Origin: Stromatinia cepivora
Taxonomy: Eukaryota > Ascomycota > Leotiomycetes > Helotiales > Sclerotiniaceae
DNA: 64,000 nt
Direction of reading: 5' to 3'
Assembly (NCBI GenBank): GCA_014898415.1
Contig: RCTD01000016.1
Location: 186,001-250,000 of the forward strand
A program made the translations under genes and the position numbers. Positions 10,225-21,581 of the stretch are shown piece after piece. Below the pieces are notes generated by a model. It was not told the origin of the DNA. It saw only the letters and a list, made by a program, of their open reading frames with translations, and did not search any database. Within the stretch, counting starts at the first letter, position 1; the number at the start of each line of letters is the position of its first letter.

Positions 10225-13059
10225 TTATTTATAATTTATTTATAAGTATCCAGCTATCTAATAGCTTCTCAAATAATACTTCATTTTAATAATACTTTTT
10301 TAAATGAACTTTTATGAATATTATATTCAAAGGAAAAAGATTTATTCCGATTTAGTCGACGAAGATATAAACATTTTTAAAAGTATATTATCATTTTCAT
10401 AATACAACGAACTCCTTTTTCTATATACTTCGAATCTTCGAAAATATATTTTGAGGAATCCTTTTTTTCTCTTCAATTATTTCAATAATCTTTCAAAGAA
10501 AATATGAATACAGGATTGGATAACATTATTATTGGAAGAAAGAAGATTGATAAAAAAAAGATTCTAATATATGAAATTTGATATTTCTAATAATTCAATT
10601 GTTTTTTCTAAATCATTATTACAATTATAAGATCTTTATATAATAATTATAAGTTTGAAAAAAGAGAATCGATAATTGAAAGTTATGATGATAATAAGTT
10701 TTGTAATAATACAATCTTCTTTTAAGTTTTAAATGATATTTATATAGGTATCCAGGTTAATAATAATATTTGGGATTCCTTTTATTTCTTTAATCAAAAT
10801 TCAAGGATTTTTATTCAAGTAAATTTGAAGATTTCGAAATCAAAGAAAGAAAACTTTGATTAGATGATTTGATTATTTAGAGTTCTTTAATGATTCTCTT
10901 TCTTTTTCAGGAAATAATGATTTATATAATAATTAGGGGTCCTTTCATTTAAAAAGCCGATTTAATCGATCAAGATTGTATTCCTGTATTAATTATAATT
11001 TGCAATGAAATATATATATATCAAAATCTATAAATCTTATTATTAAACTTAATAATAATATTGAATTTAAAGCTAATTTGTAGTAATTATTGGTTATAAA
11101 ACAATTCGAGTTATATATTATATTATTTAAGAATGAGATATAATATTATATATATGTAATTAATTAAACCGAATTGGAAATATAAATATATTGTTATACT
11201 TTTTATATATAAATATTCCGATTTATAATATTCGAATTAATCGAACAATTTGCAACGATTTATCAGAACCCAATCGAAATCGATGATACTCATTTTCAAT
11301 ATAAAATATAGATTATATCTAATATAATTCGATATAATAATTTCCTAAAATAATATAGGAAATTCAGATTATTTATTATCCAAATAAAGATTATCGATGA
11401 TAAAGTTTTATTTAGAAATTTTAAACAGAAGATTTCCGATTTTCTTTTGTAAATAATAATAATATCTATCAAGGATTGCAAGATTATAAAAGAACTTGTA
11501 AATATATTTACTAAAATAAATCAAAATAAAGTTTCATTATAAGAACGAAATTAATACTATATTAAATGAAATATCTTTATAATTATTTGTAAATCAATAA
11601 TTATTATGAACCTTTTATAATTCTTTCGGAGCTTTAATAATTTCAATTTTGAAACCTTTATATTCCCGAAACCATTTCCATCCCGGAATGCTTCTTTTGG
11701 ATATACCGGCTTCATTGTATCCAATAATTATTTGAACTTCAAATACTCGTTATTCTTTTCTTTTTTTAGAGTAGTATATATATCGACACTTTGTATCGAT
11801 AATCTCAATAAGATTGAAATGGTATAAGAAGAAGTAAAAGAATTCGAAAAATATTGAGATGTCGAAGAAGATTTCAGTTTAGAAGTTATAATTGAAATTA
11901 TATAGAATATTTATTTAGAAAAAGAAAAGTATTTAAAATCAAATATTTAAATTCTATTTCTATTCTAAATATTATATAGGATATAAGATTTTTTGATCTA
12001 TTAAAGCTTATAAAAGAAAAAGTATTTATCTTTCTTTATAATCTTTCGAAAAATGATTATATTTATCGATTAAAAATATTTATTGATTCTAAAATAAATG
12101 GATTTGTTTTTATTAATATTATATTTCTTATTTGTTTATTTCTTATATTTAAATCAAGAATTATATTGTTTGAAATTTTAATCAAAATTAAAAAGTATAA
12201 TAATATACAAAGTTATATTATTATCTATTTCATATTCTTTAATTTAATAATCGATAATTGTAAATAATCTTTTGTCTTTTTTTTTATTATTGAATTAAAG
12301 AATTATAATATTATTTTAAATAGACTTTGATTATCAGAAATTCGAATGAAGTTCGATTCCTTTAATTGATATTTCAAATAACTTAAAAAAAGATTCTATA
12401 TTATTTTCTATTTGAATAATTTCCTTGTTATTCAATTATCTTTTTGTAAACAAAAAATCGATCGATTAATTTAACAAAATGCTGATCGATAAGATAACCA
12501 ATTCAAGGAATATTAAAATTGAAAAGATTCATAATTGAATAAATTAATTGTAATTGATAATATATAATAAAAACCTTCAAATATAAATATAATACAGATT
12601 CTTATTGAAAAGAAAGAAATCCTGATTCTTTTCAAATTTAATCTATTTCCTTTTCAATCAATTATACTATTATTGCAAATCTATAAATACTTTCTTTATA
12701 TATTACTTAAAATCTTTGATCTATATATATTTAAATCCAATAAATTCCAATTAGAATATAAAAGAAACAAACAAATTAAATTCTTTATTATTATTCTAAA
12801 AGAATTCAATAATATAATAAACTCCTAATAGAATAAACGATATACAAAAAAGAAAATATTGATTGCTTTAATCGAATTCAAGAATACAAAAATTCGAAAA
12901 AAATTTGATCGAATATTAACCAAAATCGATTCAGAATCCGAAATATTATTTGAATATCAACAATATCATCGAATTTTTTCCAAATATAAATCAAACATTT
13001 TGTTTTCTAATTAATTTTATAATTATAAAATCATATTGAAAAACAAAAAAGAATAAGTT

Positions 13060-15400
13060 TTGTATTACAGTTTGTTTTATAAAATATTTTTAGAACAATT
13101 AAAAATCATTAAAGAATATATTATGGATAACTTCAATAAAGGTTTTATTAAATCTAATCAAATCTTTTATACTATATTTATTTTATTTATTAAGAAATCC
13201 AATAATAATTTAAGGTTCTATATAGATTTCAGATTATTGAATTCCTTAATATATAAAAATCAATATTCTTTCCCTTTAATCGACGAAATACTTTCTCGAT
13301 TTTCCGATATTAAGATTTTTATCAAATTCGATATTCATCAAACTTTTCATTATATAAAAATAGATCCTATTTTGAAAGAATATATTATCTTTCGAATCTA
13401 ATACAAATTATACAAATATAAGATTATACCATTCGAATTAACAAATAATTTTACAATCTATCAGTATTATATAAATAATATTCTATTCGATTACCTAAAT
13501 ATCTTCTATACAATATATCTCGATAATATTCTAATCTATTCCGAAAATAAAGAAAAGTATCAAACTTATATTAAATTAATTCTCAAATAATTAAAAGTTA
13601 TTAATCTACAAATAGATCTTAAAAAATACGAATTCAATATTATATATATCAAATATTTAGACTTTATCATTTCTACTAAAGGAATAGAAATAGATTCTGA
13701 AAAGATTAAGGTAATTGAGAATTGGACTTTTCCGATAATAATAAAAGGGATTTAATCATTCCTTGGTTTTTATAATTTTTATTGATAATTCATTAAGGAT
13801 TATAGTATAATAACGAAATCCTTCAATGAATTTATTAAAGCAAATATTAAATTCATATTCAACGAAGTATACCAAAATATATTCAATATTTTAAAGAAAA
13901 AGCTTATCTCCGCTTCACTCCTGCAATATTATAATCACCAATTCCTTTATATATTCGAAACAGATATATCCAATAAAATAATTGCTAATATATTATTACA
14001 ACAATATAACAAAGATTGGTTTTTTATAGTTTATTTCTCCAAAATCATAATTATCGTTAAACTGAATTATGAAGTTTATAATAAAGAAATACTATCAATC
14101 ATTCGATTTCTTAACCATTAAAAAACGGAATTCATTAATTTATTATATAAAATCAGGATTTATATCGATTATAAGGTTCTTGAATATTTTATAATTATCA
14201 AGATTCTCAATACCCGATAAACTCATTGAACAGAAATTCTAATTGATTATAACTTTATCATTATATATCACCTTAAAAAAGATAATCCTTTTATCAATGC
14301 CTTAATCCATCGAAACAATAAATTGGATTTCTAGAATTATATTAAGAAGAAGAATTGTTTTTAATAGTTTATTAAAGATAATTAAATTGATATCGAAATT
14401 ATAAAAGAAACCTTACAAAAGTATTACCCCAATAAAACAGCGATTATTAGTATCGATTTGAATGAAATCGCTTCTCGATTCGATCTAATTAATCATATTA
14501 TCAAAGCAAATAAAATTATAGATAGTTTGTTAGTATTTAAAATACAAATTATTCAAGATTATAAATATATATTATTCCAAAATGACCTTTTGCTTTACAA
14601 TAACTGCCTGATAATACCTAATATCGATAACCTTCGAATTTATTTTATTCGTGAAACTTATAATTCCGTTTCTATTATTCATTTTGGTATAAATAAAACC
14701 TATTTTTTATTATCTCAATAATACTATTAACCCAGAATATACAATATTGTAATCAGATATATATACAATTATTATATTTGCAAATACAATTCTGTTCTAT
14801 ATAATTGTATTCCTAATTTATTATATCCATTTTCGATTTTTAATCAAATATAACAATATATTATTATAGATTATTATAATTTTAATAAAAATAAATATAG
14901 ATATAATAACATTTTAATTATTATTGATCGATTAATGAAACAAGTTATCTTTATATTTTATTACAAATCAATCGATATTCGAATTTAAATACAATTATAT
15001 CTTTATTATATATATCGATATTATAATCCCCTTAATATTATAATATCGGATCGCAGCCTTCAATTCATATTACAATTCTGGAAGGAATTCAATCAAATCC
15101 TAGGAATCGATTTTAAATTATTTATTATTCATTATCCCTAAATTAATAATCAAATTAAGATTTATAATCAATACCTTTAACAATAATTAAAATTGTTTGT
15201 TAATTATTATTAAAACGATTGATCAGAATTCCTATTTATAATGAATTATATATAATTTACTTTTCTATACAATTCTTTAGGAGGGTTTATACTCTACAAA
15301 ATCCTATATAATTATACACCAAAATATGCATAAGAATGAAAGGAAGATATTAATAAGTTAATAGACGATATAAATATATATGATATTTATATATATACAG
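13060..15400 (+). pseudogene. Ty3/Gypsy pol relic (reverse transcriptase, RNase H, integrase)
   Basis: Recognisable blocks in order: at 13105-13400 RT N-terminal 'GFIKSNQ', 'FIKKSNNNLRFYIDFRLLN', 'YSFPLIDEILSRF', 'KFDIHQTFHYIKI'. Near 13515 is the active-site motif, YLDN-ILIYS in place of YLDD, an Asp-to-Asn change explained by G-to-A. Near 13700 is the thumb ('GIEIDSEKIKVIENW'). At 13955-14100 is RNase H ('FETDISNKIIANIL'). Near 14680-14780 is the integrase zinc-binding HHCC region ending 'YICKYNS'. Near 14860-14950 is the integrase core start ('IIIDRLMK'). Near 15280 is 'GGFILYKILYNYTP', typical of the integrase C-terminus. There are many in-frame stops. The longest open pieces are 13060-13401 and 14458-14721. 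Confidence 0.88.
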
Positions 15401-16690
15401 AATACAATAGATTAGCTTTTATATAAATAAAAGAAGGTTTATTGTATATCCAAATTAAGATATCGAAATCCATAAATATTTATTAGTATGAAATCGATTT
15501 CGATATCAAAGATTATATATAATTCAATATAAAGAATTATTCTATTTAAAGATTATCCAAAAAATTGGATTTCCTAATTCAAAGAAGATTCAAGATTATT
15601 AATCGATTTAGGAGCTCCTTTAAATTCGAACTTCTGATTACAATGAAAATTCATCTTATTTTCCTTTTAGATTGATTATACAAGGTATATAATAATCCTT
15701 TTCCTAATCAAATATTCGAATTATATTTGTTTATTACTATAACTAATAATTCGGAATAAAAAATAGAAAAGATTCTAATAATAAAGAAAATATAAAAAAT
15801 CCTATTATATAAAGTCTTGTAATTTAATAACAATACTAATCTTATTTAGTATTCTATTTTCGATTTTAAAACATCATTGCACCTTCTATATGATTTTCAT
15901 CTAATCAATTTAACATTGTTTAATCCTTTTAATCGATTAATTGATTAAATAAAGCTTTATAAAAATAAAAAGGATAATTATAATTATATAGATAACGATT
16001 CATTTATAAAACCAAAAAAAAGAAAAGTGTTCTTCAATTTAACAAATTAGATATTATAATTTTATAATGATATATATATATACAATCATAAAAGAATCGA
16101 AAATCTATACAAATTTAAGGGAATTTGATTATATATATATATAGCCCAAACTCTATACAATAAACGAACTACTATTATCAAAATAATACAAAAACAATAT
16201 ATTTCAAAAAACTCATATCTATGATCATTTCAAAAATCAACAAAAGGAAACTTGAATATAATAAAAACGAAATATAATATCACCTCTATCGATTTCGTTT
16301 AATTTAATTGATTTGATCAATTTGATCGATTAATTTAATCGATTTCAGAATTGATCATATTAATTATTCATCATCATTATATTATAATTCAATCTCCTTC
16401 TCTTTTCTATTAAAACTTTTTCTTTTCAAAGATTCCTCAAATCAAGGAGAATACAAATCAATATTAATTTAATCAATTGATGAACGATTTGATCGATTTG
16501 ATCAATTCATTTGTCATTTTGATCAATTTGGTCGATTATTTTGATTAATTTAATCAATTTCCAGTAAATTGATCAAATCAACCAAAATGATTAATCTAAT
16601 TGATTTAGAGTTTATGAATCTTTACAAAACCTGGTTTTCGATGAAATAACAATAGAACAAAGGAATGAAATATTTGAGAGCGAGTTTTTC

Positions 16691-16705
16691 CGAAGGGGGG
16701 GGTAG
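16691..16705 (+). other. Polypurine tract of the Gypsy element
   Basis: CGAAGGGGGGGGTAG sits immediately upstream of the 3' LTR, where second-strand synthesis is primed. It is a striking G-run inside a region almost devoid of G and C. Confidence 0.75.
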
Positions 16706-16987
16706 TATCACAAATTGTGAATTATAAGAGGCTAACTATATGATACTCTTTATTTTCCATATCAATTTATGAATTGATCATCTATATATATACATTATAA
16801 ATCATACAATTTAATATAGTAAAATAGTAATTCTAATAATACATATACATAACTCTGCAACCCACAAATGAGTAGTTATATATATATATCTAATCGCTCC
16901 TTATAAGCCATAATTCTTTAATTATAGATTCTAAGGAACATAATTGACCCTGTTTATTCAGCTCTACTACGGCTCTTGTGCGTCACA
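16706..16987 (+). repeat. 3' LTR of the Gypsy element
   Basis: 282 bp. It retains the less mutated end (GGCTCTTGTGCGTCACA) and is followed by target duplication TTAAT. Confidence 0.9.
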
Positions 16988-17799
16988 TTAATGCCTCCCT
17001 TTTTGAATCGATATTTTCATCGATTTCAATGATCCTGTAGATTCGATAAATAATAAAGGGGGGGGGGGATTTTCAATTTGTTTTTTCTTTTGAAATTTGA
17101 AATATAAGATATATTATATCCATCAATATATCGATTCAAATTTGAAACATAAGATATATTATATTTATCAATATATCAATTCAAATTTGCATCAAATGAT
17201 ATCTTTAGTATAAATATTATTTCGTCCTCAACTAATATGTTAGCTTTCTGATATAGATCTGATTGTTTATAATCAGTTTTTATCAATGATTTTTCAGAAT
17301 CATATAAGGGTTAGTTTCATTCCTTCTTTTGGGAGAGATCTGATATTCTGTTAAAGGAAAGAGGCTTCAAGTATTCTGCCAGGGTTCTATTTTGAAAACA
17401 GAAATGCAATTATTATTGTATATGAATTTGTTTATTATACTTTTCAAGGGTAACATCAAAAGCTTCATTATTATAATCTCAATTTCAATATCTTCAATTT
17501 CAATATCTTCAATTCAATATCTTCAATTTCATCAACAATTTTTATATTCAAAATTCTTCGATTTTCCGATAAAATCTTAAAGGTTTTTTATATACTTTTC
17601 GTTTTTTCGTTCTTTTATTTGAATGATTTGTATGATTTAAGGATTTGTTTTCGAATTTCATAAAATAGGGTAGGGTTCGATTTGTATATCATATTCATAT
17701 CTTTCCAATAATTCTTTTCAATTCTTTTTCTTGTTTTTCTTGTTTTTCTTGATTTTCTTGATTCGAAGGTTTTTCGTAATATTTTTGATAGATTTTCGA

Positions 17800-18100
17800 C
17801 AATATTCTGAAGAGTTTTCGAAGGTTCGTTTCAAGGTCAAATTCGTATATATTTTGAAGGTAAATTTTCGAAGGTTTTCGATAATATTCAAAAGGGTTTT
17901 CGAAGGCTTATTTTGAGGTCAAATTCGTATATATTTTGAAGGTAAATTTCGAAGGTGAATTTCGAAGGTTTTTCGATAAGGTTTTAAGGGTTTTCGAAGG
18001 TTTATTTCGAGATCAAATTCGTATGTATTTTGAAGGTAAATTTCAAAGGTGAATTTCGAAGGGTTCTCGATAATATTCCGAAAGATTTTCGAAGGCTTCT
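17800..18100. repeat. Tandem array, ~100-bp composite unit
   Basis: About three copies of a block containing TTTTCGAAGG, AGGTCAAATTCGTATATATT and TTGAAGGTAAATTTCGAAGG. The simple inner motif is TTTCGAAGGT. It lies in the outer LTR element just before its right LTR, mirroring the array after the left LTR. Confidence 0.7.
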
Positions 18101-18170
18101 TTAAATCAAAAAAATAAGATTATTCCCAAAATTAATTGATGAGTTGCTTTCAAGGGTGAATGAAAAGAAT

Positions 18171-18359
18171 TATAAGAATCATAACAAAGAATCGGTTAAT
18201 TTCGAATAACAATAGATTTGGGTTTAGAATCAAAACTTTTCATTATTTTTCTTATTGTATTGAAGAATTCCCCTTCTATATAGATGAAAACTCTTCAAAC
18301 TAGTGTACAATTCGGCCCGCTTTCGGCTAACCCTCGTTTTGTAGTTGAGGTTCGTAACA
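18171..18359. repeat. Right 189-bp LTR of the outer element
   Basis: Pairs with 6830-7018. It is followed directly by CAGTA and then transporter coding sequence from 18365. Confidence 0.85.
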
Positions 18360-18364
18360 CAGTA

Positions 18365-19957
18365 TGGGTATCCATTGCTGCGTCAACAGTTTTGGTTTTC
18401 TATGGTTACGACCAAGCAAGTATTCTGCCAAAATTGTATTCATCAACGAGTGTTCAAGGAACCCTAACTTCGGTCTACAATATGGGCTATTTCTTTCGCG
18501 CTATTTCTACTATCTGAACTGGTGATTTCCCTGGTCGGCCTAGAGTAATACTCTGAGGCAGCGCCATCATTGCCCTAGGTGCACTAATTCAGACCACTAG
18601 CTATGGTGTTGCGCAAATGATGGTGGGAAGAGTGGTTGCAGGATTAGATACGGGAATGAATACCGCAACTGCAGGCGTTTGGCAGGCCGAGACAAGTAAG
18701 ATGAGAAGTCGAGGGAAGCTTGTAATTATTCAAATGGCCAATTGCATTGCCGGATTTTCTATCTCTAATTGGCTTACTCTTGGTTTCTCATTCACTAAGG
18801 GTAGCGTCGCATGGAGATTTCCTCTAGCTTTCCAAATATGTAAGGGTTTTGACGCCTGGAAACAAATGGCACTGACCATTCAATAGTTTTCACCGCTGTT
18901 ATTTGGGCTCTATGCCCATTCTTACCAGATTCACCACGTCTGCTCATCGGAAAAGGGCGACACCAAGAGGCGTATGAAGTCCTCGCAGCACTTGAAGGTC
19001 ACGGCGCAACCATCGATTATCCAGCTGTGAAACAACAATTCAATATTATCAAAGACGTCTTGGATCGAGAAAATATGAACACATACACCTGGTTCCGGTT
19101 ACTTTCCGGCAAAGGTCCATCAGGAGTGTTGAGACGTATGATTTTAGGAGCTTGGATGCAAGCAATGAATCAAATCAGTGGAATCAATGTTACCAGTTAT
19201 TACATGACATATGGCATATCTGAATTGAGGTAAGATACTTTAGCCTTCAAGCCAGCCGTAACCGACACATCATGAGAGCACGCATTCTTGCAGCCGCCGG
19301 ATCGGTCGACTACCCCCTTTTCCCCATTCTAGCCCACTTCGTAATTGAGCGATATGGCCGTCGACGTGTGATGATGGTCTCCGCATTCGCATGTTATACT
19401 TGCTGGATCATCATCACCATCGTACTCACCTTGACAGTCTCTGACCCAGCACATAGCTATCAATATGGAGCTGTGGCGGTCTCATTCTTCTTCGCATTCT
19501 TTGCATCTTTTAGTATAGGTGTTCTAAGAGTTTCATAGCTCTATCCAACTAAAATTAACGCACTTGAGATTCGCACAAAGGGTGCATCACTTGCCATAGC
19601 CACCAATTAGATCATGAACTATATGGTTGCCGAAGTAACTCCATTGGGGATTGCCAATCTTGGATGGAGATTTGGATAATTTGGGCAGTTATTTGCGCGA
19701 GTTTCATTCCTATTACATATTTCTTCTATCTAGAGATAGCGAACAGAAGTTTGAAAGATATCGATCGTTTCTTTGAGAGCAAATCTGGACTTTTTATTCA
19801 CAGGAATAAGATCGCTACTCAGCTTCAGAGCCCACAGATATATGAAGGGGAGGATTTGAGACTTGGGAAAGTTGCAGAAGAAAAAGGATTGCAAAAATCG
19901 AGTTCAAGCTCGGGCAATGCTGTTGAGGTCATGGAAGTGGAACACAAACTAGCATGA
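18365..19957 (+). pseudogene. MFS sugar transporter pseudogene, 3' part
   Basis: Sugar-porter family (12-helix hexose/polyol transporter of the plasma membrane). The frame starts inside helix 1 (VLVFYGYDQ) and keeps 'GRVVAGLDTGMNTATAGVW', 'WRFPLAFQ', 'LPDSPRLLIGKGRHQEAYEV', 'QISGINVTSYYMTY' and 'RYGRRRVMMVSAF'. Introns at 18840-18886 and 19230-19276 splice in frame. Lesions: TGA at 18515-18517 and 18554-18556; TAG at 19536-19538 and 19608-19610, both at positions expected to be Trp in the family; and a one-base deletion near 19671-19674, after which the frame ending 19957 is used. Trp-to-stop changes are G-to-A and consistent with RIP leaking from the flanking repeats. The 5' end lies at 6782-6829, cut off by the LTR insertion. 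Related exporters are often nutrient-uptake genes; the substrate is not predictable here. Confidence 0.88.
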
Positions 19958-20305
19958 ATGGAGAAGTTGTCACTTCCCATATTTTGTGGTGATGCAAAAT
20001 AGCTTGATCAGAAGACCGAAGTCGGCAGTTTGATTCTCTTTCATATATTTATTATTAATTATTCTTCAATCTACTATGTTAATGCCCATTTCATAATCAC
20101 ACACAATACCTTTGCGTCAAGAATACAGTGTTCAGATACAAAGGTTAACGAATGCTGTCATTTCCGCTACATCCTGCTTTTATCCCATTGTACAACATCT
20201 TTCCACTTCTCGAAAATTTTCAAAACCCACCCATATTCACCTCAGACTCCGATACTCTTTCTCCACTAGGATCGCAAGTAGAGGCGATACGGAAACCTAG
20301 CCACC
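19958..20305. other. Intergenic, nothing recognised
   Basis: Tail-to-tail spacer between the transporter pseudogene and the SDR fragment. It has only short frames without recognisable content. Confidence 0.4.
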
Positions 20306-20660
20306 CTAACCCATATGAACCATCAGTATAAGGCCAGCATCAATAATCAGTCCCGCACCATTGATATAAATCATCGCAGAGCTACATAGGAAGCTGATAA
20401 CTTCTACTGTTTCTCCGGCTGCAACAGGTCTTTCAGGTGATACTGTTGCCTTGATGGAATGTGTTGTGGGTGGAGCTTTGGCGAATTCCTCGGTGAGCAT
20501 AGGTGTTGCTACCAAATCGAGATGGATAAGATTCACACGTATGTGTGCGCTTTTGCCTGGGGAGCTGTGGTAATGAGAGAAGATGGTCTGCATAATCCAC
20601 AGAAACGCGACAGTCTTGTTAGACAGGAAGATAGCACAGATCGAGAAGCTTGGTTCACAA
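20306..20660 (-). pseudogene. SDR C-terminal fragment
   Basis: The last ~100 codons of a classical SDR: 'AHIRVNLIHLDLVATPML', 'PERPVAAGETVEVISFLCSS', 'YINGAGLIIDAG', and stop TAG at 20306-20308. The preceding residues (FLSNKTVAFL) align with the YxxxK catalytic block, but Tyr is Phe. No Rossmann half is found upstream, where a simple repeat begins within 400 bp. It was probably a three-layer NAD(P) enzyme in which the N-terminal half has been deleted. It is not the same gene as the intact SDR at 4578-5542, whose C-terminus differs. Confidence 0.7.
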
Positions 20661-21020
20661 CACAACATAAGAGTAACACATATATGTCGTTTACTCCAGG
20701 TAGCAGGAATATCCCTAGTTGGATGGGAGATTTTCATCCATGTTCCCCGAACCGCGAAACCACAGAGATTTATTCACAGAGATTTATTATCAACTTGACG
20801 CCGCAGTCTAGAAAAGAACCATGAAGACGGGAAGGGTAGATGATGTTTTTCTCCTTTGTGACTAAAAATCATGTACTTCTTGTGACGCTTTTTCGTCGAT
20901 AGGACTGACTCAAATTTGGAGTCATAATCAATATCATTCACTATGACTTGGTTATTCCAGTAATTTACATGGAGTCGTCTTTGCACAAGAATAAAAGAGC
21001 TTGACTTTTCGTATCATTTT

Positions 21021-21224
21021 CGTTTTCTTTTCTTTTCTTTTCTTTTCTTTTCTTTTCTTTTCTTTTCTTTTCTTTTCTTTTCTTTTCTTTTCTTTTCTTT
21101 TCTTTTCTTTTCTTTTCTTTTTCTTTTCTTTTCTTTTCTTTTCTTTTCTTTTCTTTTCTTTTCTTTTCTTTTCTTTTCTTTTCTTTTCTTTTCTTTTCTT
21201 TCCTTTTCTTTTCTTTTCTTTTCT
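21021..21224. repeat. (TTTTC)n pentanucleotide microsatellite, ~200 bp
   Basis: About 40 copies of TTTTC with only two visible interruptions (an extra T near 21120, TTTCC near 21200). The long open frames on either strand (Lys/Glu/Arg or Phe/Leu/Ser repeats) are artefacts of the 5-bp period. The strand asymmetry (polypyrimidine/polypurine) makes it a candidate for triplex formation or length polymorphism. Confidence 0.95.
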
Positions 21225-21581
21225 TATCAACAGAGGAACTCAAGATCCATTTCCACAACACTTTTTTATCACAAAGATCCACCAACACCAAGCATTTTCT
21301 CAGACCAGGAGGCTAGTAAACCCATATCGTAAGTGTTTTCCAGTCTAGTAGATCCGTGATTATTGAAAGTCGCTGAAGCAATATGGTTATTCAACTACAC
21401 TTCATCGAGCAAGGCGTTGCTACGAAATTCCAAGCCTTTTGTATATCGTTATTCTAAGTCGAAAATGTATACATAAACCCTCTCTTTTGATCCGTCAAAG
21501 ACTGACATACATTCAAAGATAAACCATAAAGCATACCTTTTCGAGCACTTTCAGCAATATAGTCGCCGGCACTCCTTCATC

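Larger units (their letters stand above)
9943..16987 (+). mobile_element. Ty3/Gypsy LTR retrotransposon, RIP-degraded, complete boundaries
   Basis: Two LTRs of exactly 282 bp (9943-10224, 16706-16987) start TGTCAC/TATCAC and end GTCACA/ATTATA. A perfect 5-bp target duplication TTAAT (9938-9942, 16988-16992) flanks the 7045-bp element. A polypurine tract precedes the 3' LTR. The pol relic at 13060-15400 has the order RT, RNase H, integrase, which is diagnostic for Gypsy. The region 10225-13000 would hold the primer-binding site and gag but is too AT-rich to read. Its stretches are stop-filled; there are no gag motifs I can defend. Confidence 0.92.
6830..18359. mobile_element. Outer LTR element, non-autonomous, carrying two nested transposons
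   Basis: Two 189-bp direct repeats (6830-7018, 18171-18359) end in ...TAACA (or RIP-converted TAATA) and are flanked by a perfect 5-bp duplication CAGTA (6825-6829, 18360-18364). Subtracting the pogo-type transposon (7653-9837) and the Gypsy element (9943-16987) with their target duplications leaves about 2.3 kb. No gag/pol reading is seen there, only short tandem arrays and AT-rich DNA. This suggests a small non-autonomous LTR element (TRIM/LARD-like). It inserted into the first transmembrane segment of an MFS transporter gene. The LTRs differ mainly by C/T and G/A changes. Confidence 0.8.

Noticed and set aside
16691..16705. G-run as a possible G-quadruplex
   Set aside because: A single G tract before an LTR is a polypurine tract; there are not four runs for a quadruplex.
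20952..21348. Long Lys/Glu/Arg and Phe/Leu/Ser repeat ORFs on both strands
   Set aside because: They are forced open by the pentanucleotide tract, which contains no stop in several frames; no start context or flanking domain.
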